The position numbers and the translations under genes were made by a program. This document shows, in pieces, positions 33,774 through 43,239 of a DNA stretch of 64,000 nt (position 1 is the first letter of the stretch; the number at the start of each line of letters is the position of its first letter). Source of the stretch: Bacteroidaceae bacterium. Lineage in GTDB: Bacteria > Bacteroidota > Bacteroidia > Bacteroidales > Bacteroidaceae. The DNA lies in assembly GCA_017465905.1 (NCBI GenBank), contig JAFTVE010000027.1, forward strand, positions 1-64,000. The letters are read 5' to 3'. The notes beneath the pieces were generated by a model that did not search any database, had not been told where the DNA came from, and saw nothing but the letters and a program-made list of their open reading frames with translations.

Positions 33774-35225
33774 ATGCAGGAAAATTCCCCTACCCGCACC
33801 CCTTCAGTCTTATTGTCGCTTCTCCCGCTGGCAATCCTTATCGGACTACTCGCACTCACCATCTATCTTTTTGGCAGCGACGCCTTAGGTGGCGGTAGCC
33901 AAGTATGCCTTCTCGTAGCCTCAGGCATATGCGTACTGATAGGTATGGGTATACTGAACAAATCATGGAATGAGTTCGAAGAGGCTATGGTGCGCAACAT
34001 CACGGGGGTGGGTACAGCCATCATCATCCTGCTCGTCATAGGTGCACTATCAGGTGCTTGGATAGTAAGCGGTGTAGTGCCTACGCTCATCTACTACGGA
34101 GTGCAAGTGATACACCCCGACTTCTTTCTCTTGTGCACCTGCATCATCTGTGCCATAGTCTCGGTCATGACAGGCAGTTCGTGGACAACCATTGCTACCA
34201 TTGGCATCGCTCTTATGGGTATCGGCAAGGCACAAGGCTTCAGTGAAGGTTGGATTGCCGGAGCCATCATCTCTGGTGCCTACTTTGGCGACAAAGTGTC
34301 ACCACTCTCAGACACTACCGTACTCGCCTCATCCACAACAGGAACTCCACTCTTCACGCACATCCGTTACTTGATGTATACCACTGTACCTTCGATGACT
34401 ATAGCCCTCATCATCTTTACCCTTGCAGGGCTCTCGCACGAAGCCTCTGACACATCGAACATCGCCCTGTTTACCGAGGCACTTGGCGCTAAATTCACGA
34501 TTACTCCGTGGTTGCTCCTCGTACCCGTCATCACAGGCATACTCATCGCTCGCCGCGTACCCTCCATCATCACCCTATTCATCTCAACTATGCTCGCCGT
34601 GATTGCAGCAGTTATCTTTCAGCCCTATCTGCTTGCCGAGATTGGAGGCAACAACCCTGACGGCACGCTCGGTATGGTAAAAGGAACCTTTATTACGCTC
34701 TTCGGAGCAACAAACCTCGATGCAGGTAGTGCTGAAGTGAATGAGCTGATTACAACTCGTGGTATGGCAGGCATGCTGGATACCATCTGGCTTGTCATTT
34801 GCGCCATGTGCTTTGGTGGAGCTATGACAGCTGGTGGCATGCTTGAGAGCATCACCCGTATGTTTGTACGATTCACTCGCCGCCGAGTGGGAATGGTAAC
34901 CTCTACAGTCTGTTCCGGTCTCTTCTTCAACGTCGCCACAGCAGACCAATACATTTCTATCATCCTCACAAGCAACATGTTTAAGGACATTTACAAACGG
35001 AACGGATATGAAAGCCGACTACTGAGCCGTACTACTGAAGATGCCGTAACCGTCACTTCCGTACTGGTTCCTTGGAACACCTGCGGCATGACACAAGCCA
35101 CCATCCTCGGGGTATCCACACTGACCTATCTACCCTACTGCTTCTTCAATCTCATCAGTCCGCTGATGAGTATACTTGTAACGTGGACTGGATATAAAAT
35201 CATACAGCACAAGAAACCTGCATAA
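33774..35225 (+). CDS. nhaC: NhaC-family sodium/proton antiporter
   Basis: 483 residues, about 11-12 membrane spans. It exchanges Na+ (or coupled carboxylates) for H+ across the inner membrane. Diagnostic loops TGSSWTTIATIGIALMGIG (about 143-161) and ISGAYFGDKVSPLSDTTVLAS (about 174-194), and the late ATADQY-like segment VATADQYISIIL, match NhaC. Monocistronic between two intrinsic terminators. Confidence 0.9.
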   Translation: MQENSPTRTPSVLLSLLPLAILIGLLALTIYLFGSDALGGGSQVCLLVASGICVLIGMGILNKSWNEFEEAMVRNITGVGTAIIILLVIGALSGAWIVSGVVPTLIYYGVQVIHPDFFLLCTCIICAIVSVMTGSSWTTIATIGIALMGIGKAQGFSEGWIAGAIISGAYFGDKVSPLSDTTVLASSTTGTPLFTHIRYLMYTTVPSMTIALIIFTLAGLSHEASDTSNIALFTEALGAKFTITPWLLLVPVITGILIARRVPSIITLFISTMLAVIAAVIFQPYLLAEIGGNNPDGTLGMVKGTFITLFGATNLDAGSAEVNELITTRGMAGMLDTIWLVICAMCFGGAMTAGGMLESITRMFVRFTRRRVGMVTSTVCSGLFFNVATADQYISIILTSNMFKDIYKRNGYESRLLSRTTEDAVTVTSVLVPWNTCGMTQATILGVSTLTYLPYCFFNLISPLMSILVTWTGYKIIQHKKPA

Positions 35226-35231
35226 AATTAC

Positions 35232-35265
35232 AAGGAAAGCCAGCTACATGTAGCCGGCTTTCCTT
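35232..35265. terminator. Bidirectional terminator between nhaC and the dockerin-CotH gene
   Basis: AAGGAAAGCC (35232-35241) and GGCTTTCCTT (35256-35265) pair, with an inner GCTACATGTAGC palindrome. T/A-rich flanks on both sides suit convergent genes. Confidence 0.8.
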
Positions 35266-35285
35266 ATAATTTTGCACCATCCACC

Positions 35286-38200
35286 TCATTTATACATTCG
35301 CTTCGTTACTTCTACGCGACCATCGCCATACACCTTACGGCAGATAACAATGCCTGAACGCGGAGCAGCCAAAGGCTCTCCCTCAATGGTATAATAGGTT
35401 ATTGTGCAGGACGAAGCTGTAGGCATCTCTATAGCAGTATCCTTTACATTCAAGGAAGCCACCACGTCAGCAGGCGCCTCTTCAAAGCCAGCCCTGGTAA
35501 TGAAGCGCATATTGGTTACCGTAAGTGGATAGCTACCCACAGGCAATTGACGGTCAGCTGTCAAAAGCAGTGTAAACAGGTCACCCTCCGTACCGGCTAT
35601 GGGAACATTACCTGTAGAATACCCCACTATGCGATATGAACCATCTTTCAGATAACCATTTCTTAGGACATGAGTTCCCGCCAAGCGCTCAAAGGCGACC
35701 ATATCTGTAAAGTCATCAAACACGGTGATTCCTTCAGGTAGCTCCACATCCATTTGGAATGCGATATAGGGTTGCGCATTATCCAAAGAGACAGCCAACT
35801 GCCACTCCATTCCGTCAGGCATTCCATCCACACGTACCGACAACGCCTTGTTAACATCCTTCCAATCTCCAGCAGCAACTGAGGGCATCGGACTATCCTG
35901 CTCATCAATCCCCTCACAAAGCCATGCCACATCACTGACAGTGATTTCTCCATTCACATCCATATCGGCTTGGTCAAAATCGAATGCCAGAGATTTCTTG
36001 TCAAGCATATAAGAGAGGAGCATATCAAGGTCATCGGAGGCAACAGCCTTGTCTCCATTGATATCCCCATAGAGAGGCGACATAGGAGCATCCAAGTTAT
36101 AAGCAGTAAGGTTATCGAAAATATAATGTGCACGGGCCTCGAGCCACGTTTTCATATTATCAACTGTGTACTCATAGTTCCAGCCATCACCCCATTGGTA
36201 TGCATTTTCAACGAATGAGTTATTGGCATAGGCAAAGTAATCATCAGCATAGTCAATCAGTTCTTGCAGATGATTCTCCATAAAATCGCACCAAAGCTCA
36301 TAATACTTGCGCTTTACCAACGCACTTGATCTCCACAACTTAGTGAAGAATCTGTTGCCCTTGCCTGAAGGATGGTAATCAAACAGATTCTGCTCTGGCG
36401 AAGAGGTACAATATCCGCGATCGCCCTCATAGCCATATCCCCAGTCAAAGTCCCATACAGGACCGAAAACATATGGGCTACCCAGGTCATTCAGGTTCTC
36501 CTTGTAGAGGAAGGTACTCTTGGGATGTCCCAGCTCGGTATTGAAGACAAGTTCATTGACAAGCATGAAACGGACAAGCATATCCACATCGACCAAGCGC
36601 TCAAAGTGAGAATCATTATAGACGGATGTCTCGAAGCGATTGAAATCCGTCTTCACCTGCGCCATATCCAGCACCGTCTCTCCCTCCGAGAAGTCCGGTT
36701 CCTTAATATTTACTGGCAGGCTGTACCTATTAGAATAAAACCTGTAGGTCTCGTCGTAATACGTATCAAGCTCAAGAAAAACTGCTGCAGCCTCATCGTC
36801 GAGGTCTATACTGTTATTGGCAAGCCCGGTCTTCTGCGTAAAGATGTAGCTTCCGCGATACAGTCCATTCATATAAAGATCTACCGGCACCACATCGTTA
36901 GCGCCCGCAGTCCCTACCATACGTGCCACCTTCATCGCCATGGGATTACTCATCATTGAGCCTGTCTGAGCTTGGGCTATGAGATTCCAATTCTTGCCTT
37001 TCTTCAATCCAAAAGGCTTGACCGAGCTGGCAAACTTCAGTCGATACGGGTTCTTGGCAAAAGGATTACTGCTCCAGCTAGAGTTTCCTCGTCCCTTTAT
37101 CTGCACCGAATCCTCAAAGTCTGCGAACACGCCATTCCCGTCAATTGTAATGAGTGCATTCAAATAATACTCCTTACTCGACACCATCTGGCCATTGTCA
37201 ACATAGATATCAATGCGTGGTACAGACGCTGCCTTATCAGTCAACCAAGTGACATCGACCGGGACTTCGCGTCCGAGCGGTCTCATGCAATAGGCATAGC
37301 GTGCTGGCTCCAAGAGTTCGGGGGAGCCATTGGTATTGCTCACTTCGTAGAGCTTGAAGGTTGACAACACCAAATAGTTCTTGTACGCACACGCCGTTTG
37401 CTCAAACTTCCAATAGCGATATTCCTCATTTACTTCTATAATTGGCGAGGTAAATTCTACTCCCGCACCCACAGTAGGTATACCAGCACTCTCGTCAAAG
37501 TAAGCGACCTCATTCCACATCACATTATCATTCGATACGTATACTCTGAACGCATACGGATTACGGTCATTACTATCAATTCTCGTTTGATAGTAAAACT
37601 TCAAAGCACTGATGGGCTTAGTGAGTGCCACAGCAATATAGGGATATTCATTTTCAGGTAATTTTTCATATAAAGGGTCGTTGCTCCAAGTTGAATGAAA
37701 GAATGTCGCGGGTTGGTCATCGATCAGGTTATCCAATCCTTCACCACGCCCTGAGGGTGCATTAGTCGAGAGCATATCCTCAGTAAGAGCAATGCTTTCG
37801 ATAACCTCATCGGTTTCGCTCCACACCTCATCACTAATCTTTTCCACTGAGAAACGCCTATGCTTAGGGTATCCCAATGTATACACCACCTCATCAGCAA
37901 AGCGCAGACGCGAAACGCCGCTCACCTGAGCCACACCATCAACATAGGCAACAGCATCCTTGTCGCTAAGTTTATACGTCGGTGTCAACCACTTGCCTAT
38001 AGCAGCGACAGTAGCCGTCACCTTCTCATCGGTTATAACCCCGTATACATCATTGACAAGCTGTTCGTTGGCATTGTCATTAAAATCGAACTCTATGAGC
38101 TGTGGAAAAGCCGGTGCAACACTGCTCACGGAATCGACCTCCGATACGTTCCATTCACACACGCTGTCATTAACGAGCGTGAGCACATACCCACCACTAG

Positions 38201-38348
38201 TCGTTTCAAACATCTTCACATACTCCAACGGATAGGCCTCGACGCTGCCATCAGAAAAATACACATAATGGCAATCATCAGTCTGAGCCACCGAGACTTC
38301 TGACAGGAAGCCTAACAGAGTGAGTAATATAATCTGTCGCAATTTCAT
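35286..38348 (-). CDS. Secreted CotH protein with discoidin-like, dockerin and cohesin-like modules
   Basis: 1020 residues from the ATG at 38348 (an earlier ATG at 38360 gives MYHT, less likely). Signal peptide, then a discoidin-like domain (about 190-340; NLIDDQPATFFHSTW), a CotH domain (about 380-740; IKGRGNSSWSSNPF, GPVWDFDWGYGY at 633-644), a type I dockerin-like pair (about 764-818; YGDINGDKAVASDDLDMLL and a second loop DMDVNGEITVSDVAWL), a cohesin/Big-like beta domain (about 836-965), and the tail YGDGRVEVTKRMYK. The dockerin keeps calcium-binding Asp/Asn positions. No cellulosomal scaffold is visible nearby. The tail matches that of the 1201-residue protein at 53489-57094, implying shared sorting. 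Confidence 0.85.
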   Translation of the reverse strand: MKLRQIILLTLLGFLSEVSVAQTDDCHYVYFSDGSVEAYPLEYVKMFETTSGGYVLTLVNDSVCEWNVSEVDSVSSVAPAFPQLIEFDFNDNANEQLVNDVYGVITDEKVTATVAAIGKWLTPTYKLSDKDAVAYVDGVAQVSGVSRLRFADEVVYTLGYPKHRRFSVEKISDEVWSETDEVIESIALTEDMLSTNAPSGRGEGLDNLIDDQPATFFHSTWSNDPLYEKLPENEYPYIAVALTKPISALKFYYQTRIDSNDRNPYAFRVYVSNDNVMWNEVAYFDESAGIPTVGAGVEFTSPIIEVNEEYRYWKFEQTACAYKNYLVLSTFKLYEVSNTNGSPELLEPARYAYCMRPLGREVPVDVTWLTDKAASVPRIDIYVDNGQMVSSKEYYLNALITIDGNGVFADFEDSVQIKGRGNSSWSSNPFAKNPYRLKFASSVKPFGLKKGKNWNLIAQAQTGSMMSNPMAMKVARMVGTAGANDVVPVDLYMNGLYRGSYIFTQKTGLANNSIDLDDEAAAVFLELDTYYDETYRFYSNRYSLPVNIKEPDFSEGETVLDMAQVKTDFNRFETSVYNDSHFERLVDVDMLVRFMLVNELVFNTELGHPKSTFLYKENLNDLGSPYVFGPVWDFDWGYGYEGDRGYCTSSPEQNLFDYHPSGKGNRFFTKLWRSSALVKRKYYELWCDFMENHLQELIDYADDYFAYANNSFVENAYQWGDGWNYEYTVDNMKTWLEARAHYIFDNLTAYNLDAPMSPLYGDINGDKAVASDDLDMLLSYMLDKKSLAFDFDQADMDVNGEITVSDVAWLCEGIDEQDSPMPSVAAGDWKDVNKALSVRVDGMPDGMEWQLAVSLDNAQPYIAFQMDVELPEGITVFDDFTDMVAFERLAGTHVLRNGYLKDGSYRIVGYSTGNVPIAGTEGDLFTLLLTADRQLPVGSYPLTVTNMRFITRAGFEEAPADVVASLNVKDTAIEMPTASSCTITYYTIEGEPLAAPRSGIVICRKVYGDGRVEVTKRMYK

Positions 38349-38404
38349 GGTATGATACAAAACAAAAATGAATAGTAGCTTAACAAGTTATCAGTGCAAG
38401 TGAC

Positions 38405-40942
38405 CTACTCAACCTTCAAGGTAGTACCCTCAACACAAACATTTACGTTGGCACCACCAGGAAGGACGAATGTGCCTGATGCAACCTCATTGTCACAGAC
38501 GATACTAACAGTAATCTCACGCGCAGCCTTTCCTACGACGCTGAGACTTACGGAACGTGAATCGTCGGCAGTCTGCACAGCTGTAATACCATCACCCTTC
38601 ACAAAGACATGGAGAGCATCGCCTACAGAATGATTCTCCTCAGCAACAAACGTTGCTGTAGATTTACTATCTTCAATGATGGTGGGTACGCTGAACACAG
38701 GTGCTCCTAACGGACAAGTAGCCTCGCGAAGCACAAATATGCTGTCACCTACAAAATTGGAAAGCAAGAGATAGCGAGCACCATTCGGGTCAGGAGCGAT
38801 AACACCGTTCCATCCCTCAGGCACCACATCGGTAAGTACTTGAAGGCCCTCACTCATAGCCTGCGTAGTAGTAGCATTCACATTGCTATAATAGATAATA
38901 TGTCGACGGTCCACGACCTCACCTTCCGAGAAGCTACGATTCTCGGCTGAATATGAGGGGTAGAGTCTGGCCGTATGGATGGAGTTGTTGAGCGAACGGT
39001 CACCGAAGGCCATGCTGCGGGCACTCTTCGAAACGATGCCCAACTCATTGTCAACGTTGATCCACGGAGTCTGCCATGTGGTAAGAGTGCTACCATCGAG
39101 CTTAGCAGACTGTTGACAATACACCGTTCTCTCCTCCTTCATCATAGGATCCACGCTAATAGCCATCAAACCACCCTGCTCACAGGTAATGGTGCCAGCA
39201 GCATTGCCACGCACATAGTCGAGGTAGATGACCGCATTGCCTGGAGTAGAATAGATTGCAAAGCGATTGTTGAGGGTAGCCTCGTTGGTATTGAGCTCGC
39301 CATTCATAGTGTAGCTGTTGCCACTAAGCTTATATATACCCTCAACTATAGGCACAGCATTGGTTCGCTTGCCTTCTACAGTATACCATCCGAGGAAGTT
39401 ACCCGTATTGTTGGCACGATAAGGCACAATGATTTTATTCTTATCTGGGCTGTTGGCTGCGATATATCCTGTATAGCTACGCAGGCCCTTGCTCCAAGAG
39501 AAGCAGGTGAATCGGTCCGCAGTCGCAGCACGCACGATATTCTGTGTGTCAAAAATCTTGGCATCGGCATAGCGAGTATTGAAGTCCGACCACACTGTAG
39601 CTTTAAGATCCGCAGTGGAGAGCGTCTCGTGCATCAGCCATGTCATCATCACGCGATGAGCCTGCACGCCCATACGGCGAGCACCTACATCGGCATTGAG
39701 CAGCCATGAGCCATCAGAGGTAGTCTGCTGACGTGCCTTGATATACTTGTAGGCCATATTCTCGAGCATGAGTGCATTGGGATCGCGCAGGAAACAAGCC
39801 ATCGTAGAGTACGAAGTAATCTGGTCAAAGAGGAAGAGGCTCCAGTCATTGCCATTGGGCATGGCCAGTTCGCCATCAGCCAGAGCGAGCCAGTTGAGCA
39901 CCTCGTCCATCACCTCCTGATTGTTGTGCATCAAGGCATTAGTCTTCCACTTCTCCACGCCTGTAGTACCCAGCTGAAACATCTTCAGTGCCAGGGCAGC
40001 CTCGCCCAGCTCCTGCATCACCACGTTCTGGTAGCTGGTGTGGAAAAGGTTATGATTCTGCAAGGTGAAGTCATCGTAGAGGTTCTTTCCCTTATAGAGG
40101 TCGGCCACAGTAGTGTTGTCATAGTCGGGATCGATGACAGTGCGGTCGGTAGCATCAGCATAGTGCGAGTAGCTATTGATGGCAAACTCACGTAGGCGAG
40201 CAAACCATCTCGGTGCCAGTTCATCATTAGGAAAGAGACCCAAGGCAGCAGCCAGCACATCAGCTTCCCATCCATTCTCCTCAGCCTTGGAGTCAGAGGC
40301 ATAGCCCGTGGGGATAGAGCGCTCCAACTCATAATTACATTCAGCCTTGAGCAGGGCGTAGATGCATCCCTTCTGCTCGTCAGTGAGCTTATTCCACTGG
40401 AAGTAGGCCGAGTAGGCTACCGACATAGCCCATAGCGACGACTCCCATGTGTAGTCGTTCTTGCCCGTTGAGCCCCAGTAGTTGTTACCCTTGCACACCT
40501 TGAGGCGGTTGGCCTTGTGGGTAGAGTAAGCAAACACGAGCGACTGCATGGCCATATCCTCAATCTCTGTCCATGTCACACCCTCTGGCAGCGTCACCTT
40601 GCCCTTCGCATACTTCACCAGAAAAGCACATATCATCGAGAGGTCCGCATTGGGACGTACACCACGCTCATCATTGGCCATGGTGTTCTCACCACGAAAG
40701 CAGCCACACACTTCACCCAAACTATTGGGAGCAACACATGGCTGAAAATCATTCTTCATCCAAAGGGAAAAGTCGGCCAACATCTGCAAGATATCATCCT
40801 TCATCTCAGCCTCAGATACAAATTCATGGGTGATAACTCCCTCAGTAGGGCTGGTCACCTCTTTCTCCTCTTTTACACCTGCTGCAGTCATAGTACACAC
40901 TGCTGTACAAAGCGCCACTACACATACGTAAAGCCTTTTCAT
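38405..40942 (-). CDS. Secreted protein, predicted alpha/alpha-toroid polysaccharide-active enzyme
   Basis: 845 residues from the ATG at 40942. The longer frame begins at 41053, but a TATCTTTG -7 box at 40979-40986 places the transcript start downstream of that, and MKRLYVCVVALCTAVC is a proper signal peptide. The N-terminal half is helical with repeated Trp-rich hairpins (TWESSLWAMSVAYSAYFQW, AEENGWEADVLAAALGLFPN), fitting an alpha/alpha toroid; the C-terminal half is beta-rich (LGWYTVEGKRTNAVPIVEGIY). This resembles polysaccharide lyases and some GH toroid enzymes, but I cannot assign a family or catalytic residues. Same strand as, and 44 bp upstream of, the dockerin-CotH gene. Confidence 0.6.
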   Translation of the reverse strand: MKRLYVCVVALCTAVCTMTAAGVKEEKEVTSPTEGVITHEFVSEAEMKDDILQMLADFSLWMKNDFQPCVAPNSLGEVCGCFRGENTMANDERGVRPNADLSMICAFLVKYAKGKVTLPEGVTWTEIEDMAMQSLVFAYSTHKANRLKVCKGNNYWGSTGKNDYTWESSLWAMSVAYSAYFQWNKLTDEQKGCIYALLKAECNYELERSIPTGYASDSKAEENGWEADVLAAALGLFPNDELAPRWFARLREFAINSYSHYADATDRTVIDPDYDNTTVADLYKGKNLYDDFTLQNHNLFHTSYQNVVMQELGEAALALKMFQLGTTGVEKWKTNALMHNNQEVMDEVLNWLALADGELAMPNGNDWSLFLFDQITSYSTMACFLRDPNALMLENMAYKYIKARQQTTSDGSWLLNADVGARRMGVQAHRVMMTWLMHETLSTADLKATVWSDFNTRYADAKIFDTQNIVRAATADRFTCFSWSKGLRSYTGYIAANSPDKNKIIVPYRANNTGNFLGWYTVEGKRTNAVPIVEGIYKLSGNSYTMNGELNTNEATLNNRFAIYSTPGNAVIYLDYVRGNAAGTITCEQGGLMAISVDPMMKEERTVYCQQSAKLDGSTLTTWQTPWINVDNELGIVSKSARSMAFGDRSLNNSIHTARLYPSYSAENRSFSEGEVVDRRHIIYYSNVNATTTQAMSEGLQVLTDVVPEGWNGVIAPDPNGARYLLLSNFVGDSIFVLREATCPLGAPVFSVPTIIEDSKSTATFVAEENHSVGDALHVFVKGDGITAVQTADDSRSVSLSVVGKAAREITVSIVCDNEVASGTFVLPGGANVNVCVEGTTLKVE

Positions 40943-40978
40943 GTTTATCATGTTATTTGTAGTATTCCTAAATCTCTG

Positions 40979-40986
40979 CAAAGATA
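40979..40986 (-). promoter_or_regulatory. -7 box of the toroid-protein gene
   Basis: The minus strand reads TATCTTTG, 36 bp before the chosen start at 40942. It decides against the upstream in-frame start codons. Confidence 0.6.
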
Positions 40987-41094
40987 CGAATAAACGAGCG
41001 AGAAATATCAAGCTTGCTTGGATATTTATTACAGCGAGTGAAAGTATCTTCATGGTTTACCATAAAGATACGAAGAAACAAGTAAGAATAAATA

Positions 41095-41132
41095 ATAAAA
41101 AAATCATCCAAAAGACAAGGCTTTGGATGATT
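41095..41132 (-). terminator. Intrinsic terminator of tRNA-Arg
   Basis: AATCATCCAAA (41102-41112) pairs with TTTGGATGATT (41122-41132) over 11 bp and is followed by a T-run on the minus strand, 21 nt after the tRNA 3' end. Confidence 0.9.
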
Positions 41133-41153
41133 AATACAGTTTACTAAAAAGGA

Positions 41154-41230
41154 TGGTGACCCCGGTGGGATTCAAACCCACGACCTTCAGAACCGGAATC
41201 TGACGCTCTATTCAGCTAAGCTACGGAGCC
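41154..41230 (-). tRNA. tRNA-Arg, anticodon CCG
   Basis: A complete 77-nt cloverleaf on the minus strand. Acceptor GGCTCCG pairs with CGGGGTC (two G-T pairs), the anticodon stem TCAGA/TCTGA encloses loop TTCCGGT giving CCG, and the T arm is GTGGGTTTGAATCCCAC. The 3' CCA is encoded. It reads CGG arginine codons. Confidence 0.97.
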
Positions 41231-41259
41231 ATTCGGGATGCAAAGATACAAATTAATTG

Positions 41260-41287
41260 ACAATTGACAATTGACAATTGACAATTA
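41260..41287. repeat. ACAATTG heptad array upstream of asnA
   Basis: ACAATTG at 41260, 41267 and 41274 and ACAATTA at 41281, with exact 7-bp period. CAATTG is itself palindromic. Confidence 0.85.
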
Positions 41288-41343
41288 TTGCTGCATGACA
41301 ATGTTTTTTGCCCTTACGCATGTTTCGTCTGACAAAAATAAAC

Positions 41344-41351
41344 TATCTTTG
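41344..41351 (+). promoter_or_regulatory. -7 box of asnA
   Basis: TATCTTTG, an exact consensus match, 29 bp before the start at 41381. Confidence 0.6.
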
Positions 41352-41380
41352 TAAATTATATTGCAAAACGAAAGCTAAAG

Positions 41381-42418
41381 ATGAGTTATTTGATAAAACC
41401 TGATGGCTATAAGCCCGTGTTGGATCTCAAGCAGACAGAGTTGGCCATCAAACAGATAAAGGAGTTTTTTCAACAGAATCTCTCCACGGAGTTGCGCCTG
41501 AGACGCGTAACAGCACCCCTCTTTGTTCTACAGGGGTTGGGTATTAATGATGACCTCAATGGAGTGGAACGTGCCGTGACATTCCCCATCAAGGACCTTG
41601 GTGATGCGCGTGCCGAGGTGGTGCACTCGCTAGCCAAGTGGAAACGCCTGACATTGGCCGAATATGGTATACCCAAAGGATATGGTATCTACACCGATAT
41701 GAACGCCATTCGCGCTGATGAGGAGCTGGGCAACCTGCACTCTTTATACGTAGACCAGTGGGACTGGGAGCGCGTCATTGGTGAGGAGAACCGCAATGTG
41801 GAGTTCTTGAAGAAAATCGTAGAACGCATATATGCAGCAATGCTACGCACCGAATATATGGTCTACGAGATGTACCCATCGCTGAAGCCTTCGTTGGCTG
41901 AGGAGATACACTTCATCCATGCCGAGGAGCTGATGCAGATGTACCCTGACCTCTCACCCAAAGAGCGCGAGCATGCCATTGCCAAGAAATATGGAGCAGT
42001 GTTCATCATTGGCATTGGTGGTAAGTTGAGCAACGGAGAGCCACACGACAATCGTGCTCCTGACTATGACGACTGGTCAACCCCGAACAGCGACGGGTAC
42101 AATGGTCTGAATGGCGACATCATCGTATGGAACGAACTGCTGGGACGCTCTTTCGAGCTATCCTCTATGGGTATTCGTGTGAGCAAAGAGATGATGCAGG
42201 AGCAGCTACGCCTCACCGGTAAGGAGGAGCGTTCATCACTCTACTTCCACCAGCGCATCTTAAACGACACGCTACCCCTCTGTATAGGTGGCGGTATCGG
42301 GCAGTCACGTCTATGTATGCTGTTCCTGAAAAAGGCACACATCGGAGAGATACAATCAAGCATATGGCCTGAGGAGATGAGAGCTGAGTGTAAGACAGCA
42401 GGAATACCATTAATTTGA
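41381..42418 (+). CDS. asnA: Aspartate-ammonia ligase (ammonia-dependent asparagine synthetase)
   Basis: 345 residues, slightly longer than the E. coli enzyme. A class II aminoacyl-tRNA-synthetase-like fold making asparagine from aspartate, ammonia and ATP. Clear AsnA segments: NGVERAVTFPIKDL, VVHSLAKWKRLTL, GIYTDMNAIRADEELGNLHS, YVDQWDWE, and the C-terminal LCIGGGIGQSRLCMLFL. Its TGA stop is the beginning of a hairpin element (42417 on). Followed by ung on the same strand. Confidence 0.97.
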   Translation: MSYLIKPDGYKPVLDLKQTELAIKQIKEFFQQNLSTELRLRRVTAPLFVLQGLGINDDLNGVERAVTFPIKDLGDARAEVVHSLAKWKRLTLAEYGIPKGYGIYTDMNAIRADEELGNLHSLYVDQWDWERVIGEENRNVEFLKKIVERIYAAMLRTEYMVYEMYPSLKPSLAEEIHFIHAEELMQMYPDLSPKEREHAIAKKYGAVFIIGIGGKLSNGEPHDNRAPDYDDWSTPNSDGYNGLNGDIIVWNELLGRSFELSSMGIRVSKEMMQEQLRLTGKEERSSLYFHQRILNDTLPLCIGGGIGQSRLCMLFLKKAHIGEIQSSIWPEEMRAECKTAGIPLI

Positions 42419-42484
42419 GTTTTTAAGTTTGCAAACGGACATAGCACAGAAAACTTAAAAACTCATAAACCCCAAAAACTAAAA
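42417..42484. repeat. Hairpin element E1 after asnA (loop GCAAACGGACATAGC)
   Basis: GAGTTTTTAAGTTT (42417-42430) and AAACTTAAAAACTC (42451-42464) form a perfect 14-bp stem. The loop starts GCAAACGGACATAGC. Inverted copy E2 is at 43151-43236 with a nearly identical loop. Confidence 0.85.
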
Positions 42485-42488
42485 CATC

Positions 42489-43151
42489 ATGGATGTACGC
42501 ATAGAGGAGAGCTGGAAGCAGCGTTTGGCCAGTGAGTTTGATAAGGAGTATTTCGTGAAGCTCACAGAGTTTGTACGTGCAGAATATTCGCGTACGACCA
42601 TCTACCCGCCAGCACGCCTGATCTTCAATGCCTTCGACCACTGCCCCTTCGACAAGGTCAAGGTAGTCATCATCGGCCAGGATCCCTATCATGGTCCAGG
42701 ACAAGCACATGGACTATGCTTCTCTGTTTCAGAAGGTGTGCCCAACCCTCCTTCATTGCAAAACATCTTCAAAGAAATACAGAGCGACCTCGGAAAACCT
42801 CTTCCACCCAACGGAGACCTCACCCGCTGGGCCAATCAAGGAGTATTACTGCTCAATGCAACACTCACCGTACAGGCTCATCAAGCCGGCTCTCACCAAC
42901 GCCGAGGCTGGGAAGAGTTTACCGATGCCGCAATACGAACCCTTGCTGAAGAGCGCGAGCATCTAGTTTTCATTCTTTGGGGTGCCTATGCACAGAAGAA
43001 GGGTGCCTTCATTGACAGGAACAAGCATCTGGTGCTCACCTCAGCACACCCCTCTCCCCTATCAGCCTACAATGGATTCTTTGGGAACAAGCATTTTAGC
43101 CGTACCAATGAGTATCTCACGACACATGGCACTACGCCGATAGAATGGTAG
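42489..43151 (+). CDS. ung: Uracil-DNA glycosylase, family 1
   Basis: 220 residues. It removes uracil from DNA for base-excision repair. Catalytic GQDPYHG (63-69, Asp65), [11 protein letters not shown], and HPSPLSA (187-193, His187) are intact. The gene is flanked by two inverted copies of the same hairpin element (42417-42484 and 43151-43236), and its stop codon overlaps the second one. Confidence 0.97.
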   Translation: MDVRIEESWKQRLASEFDKEYFVKLTEFVRAEYSRTTIYPPARLIFNAFDHCPFDKVKVVIIGQDPYHGPGQAHGLCFSVSEGVPNPPSLQNIFKEIQSDLGKPLPPNGDLTRWANQGVLLLNATLTVQAHQAGSHQRRGWEEFTDAAIRTLAEEREHLVFILWGAYAQKKGAFIDRNKHLVLTSAHPSPLSAYNGFFGNKHFSRTNEYLTTHGTTPIEW

Positions 43152-43236
43152 AGTTTTAGTTTTTGAGTTTGTACGTTTTCTACGCTATGTCTGTTTGCAA
43201 ACTCAAAAACTCAAAAACTTAAAAACTAAAGAACTC
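43151..43236. repeat. Hairpin element E2 between ung and lptD (inverted copy of E1)
   Basis: On the minus strand it reads GAGTTTTTGAGTTT, loop GCAAACAGACATAGCGTAG, then an ACAAACTCAAAAACT arm. The plus-strand right flank (43197-43236) is an 8-bp-period array AAACTCAA repeated five times with decay. It probably serves the 3' ends of both convergent genes. Confidence 0.85.
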
Positions 43237-43239
43237 AAA

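Larger units (their letters stand above)
40943..41380. other. Region with promoter, tRNA-Arg, terminator and ACAATTG heptads
   Basis: Contains, besides the tRNA, the upstream -7 box of the toroid gene, an imperfect hairpin (AAATATC...GGATATTT, about 41003-41028), the tRNA terminator (41095-41132), four ACAATTN heptads (41260-41287), and the asnA -7 box (41344-41351). No further gene seen. Confidence 0.7.

Noticed and set aside
35286..38348. Cellulosome component
   Set aside because: A dockerin-like pair is present, but no scaffoldin, cohesin series or cellulase is in the window.
40943..41053. N-terminal extension of the toroid protein
   Set aside because: It would be transcribed only from upstream of the TATCTTTG box at 40979-40986, and it hides the signal peptide that starts at 40942.
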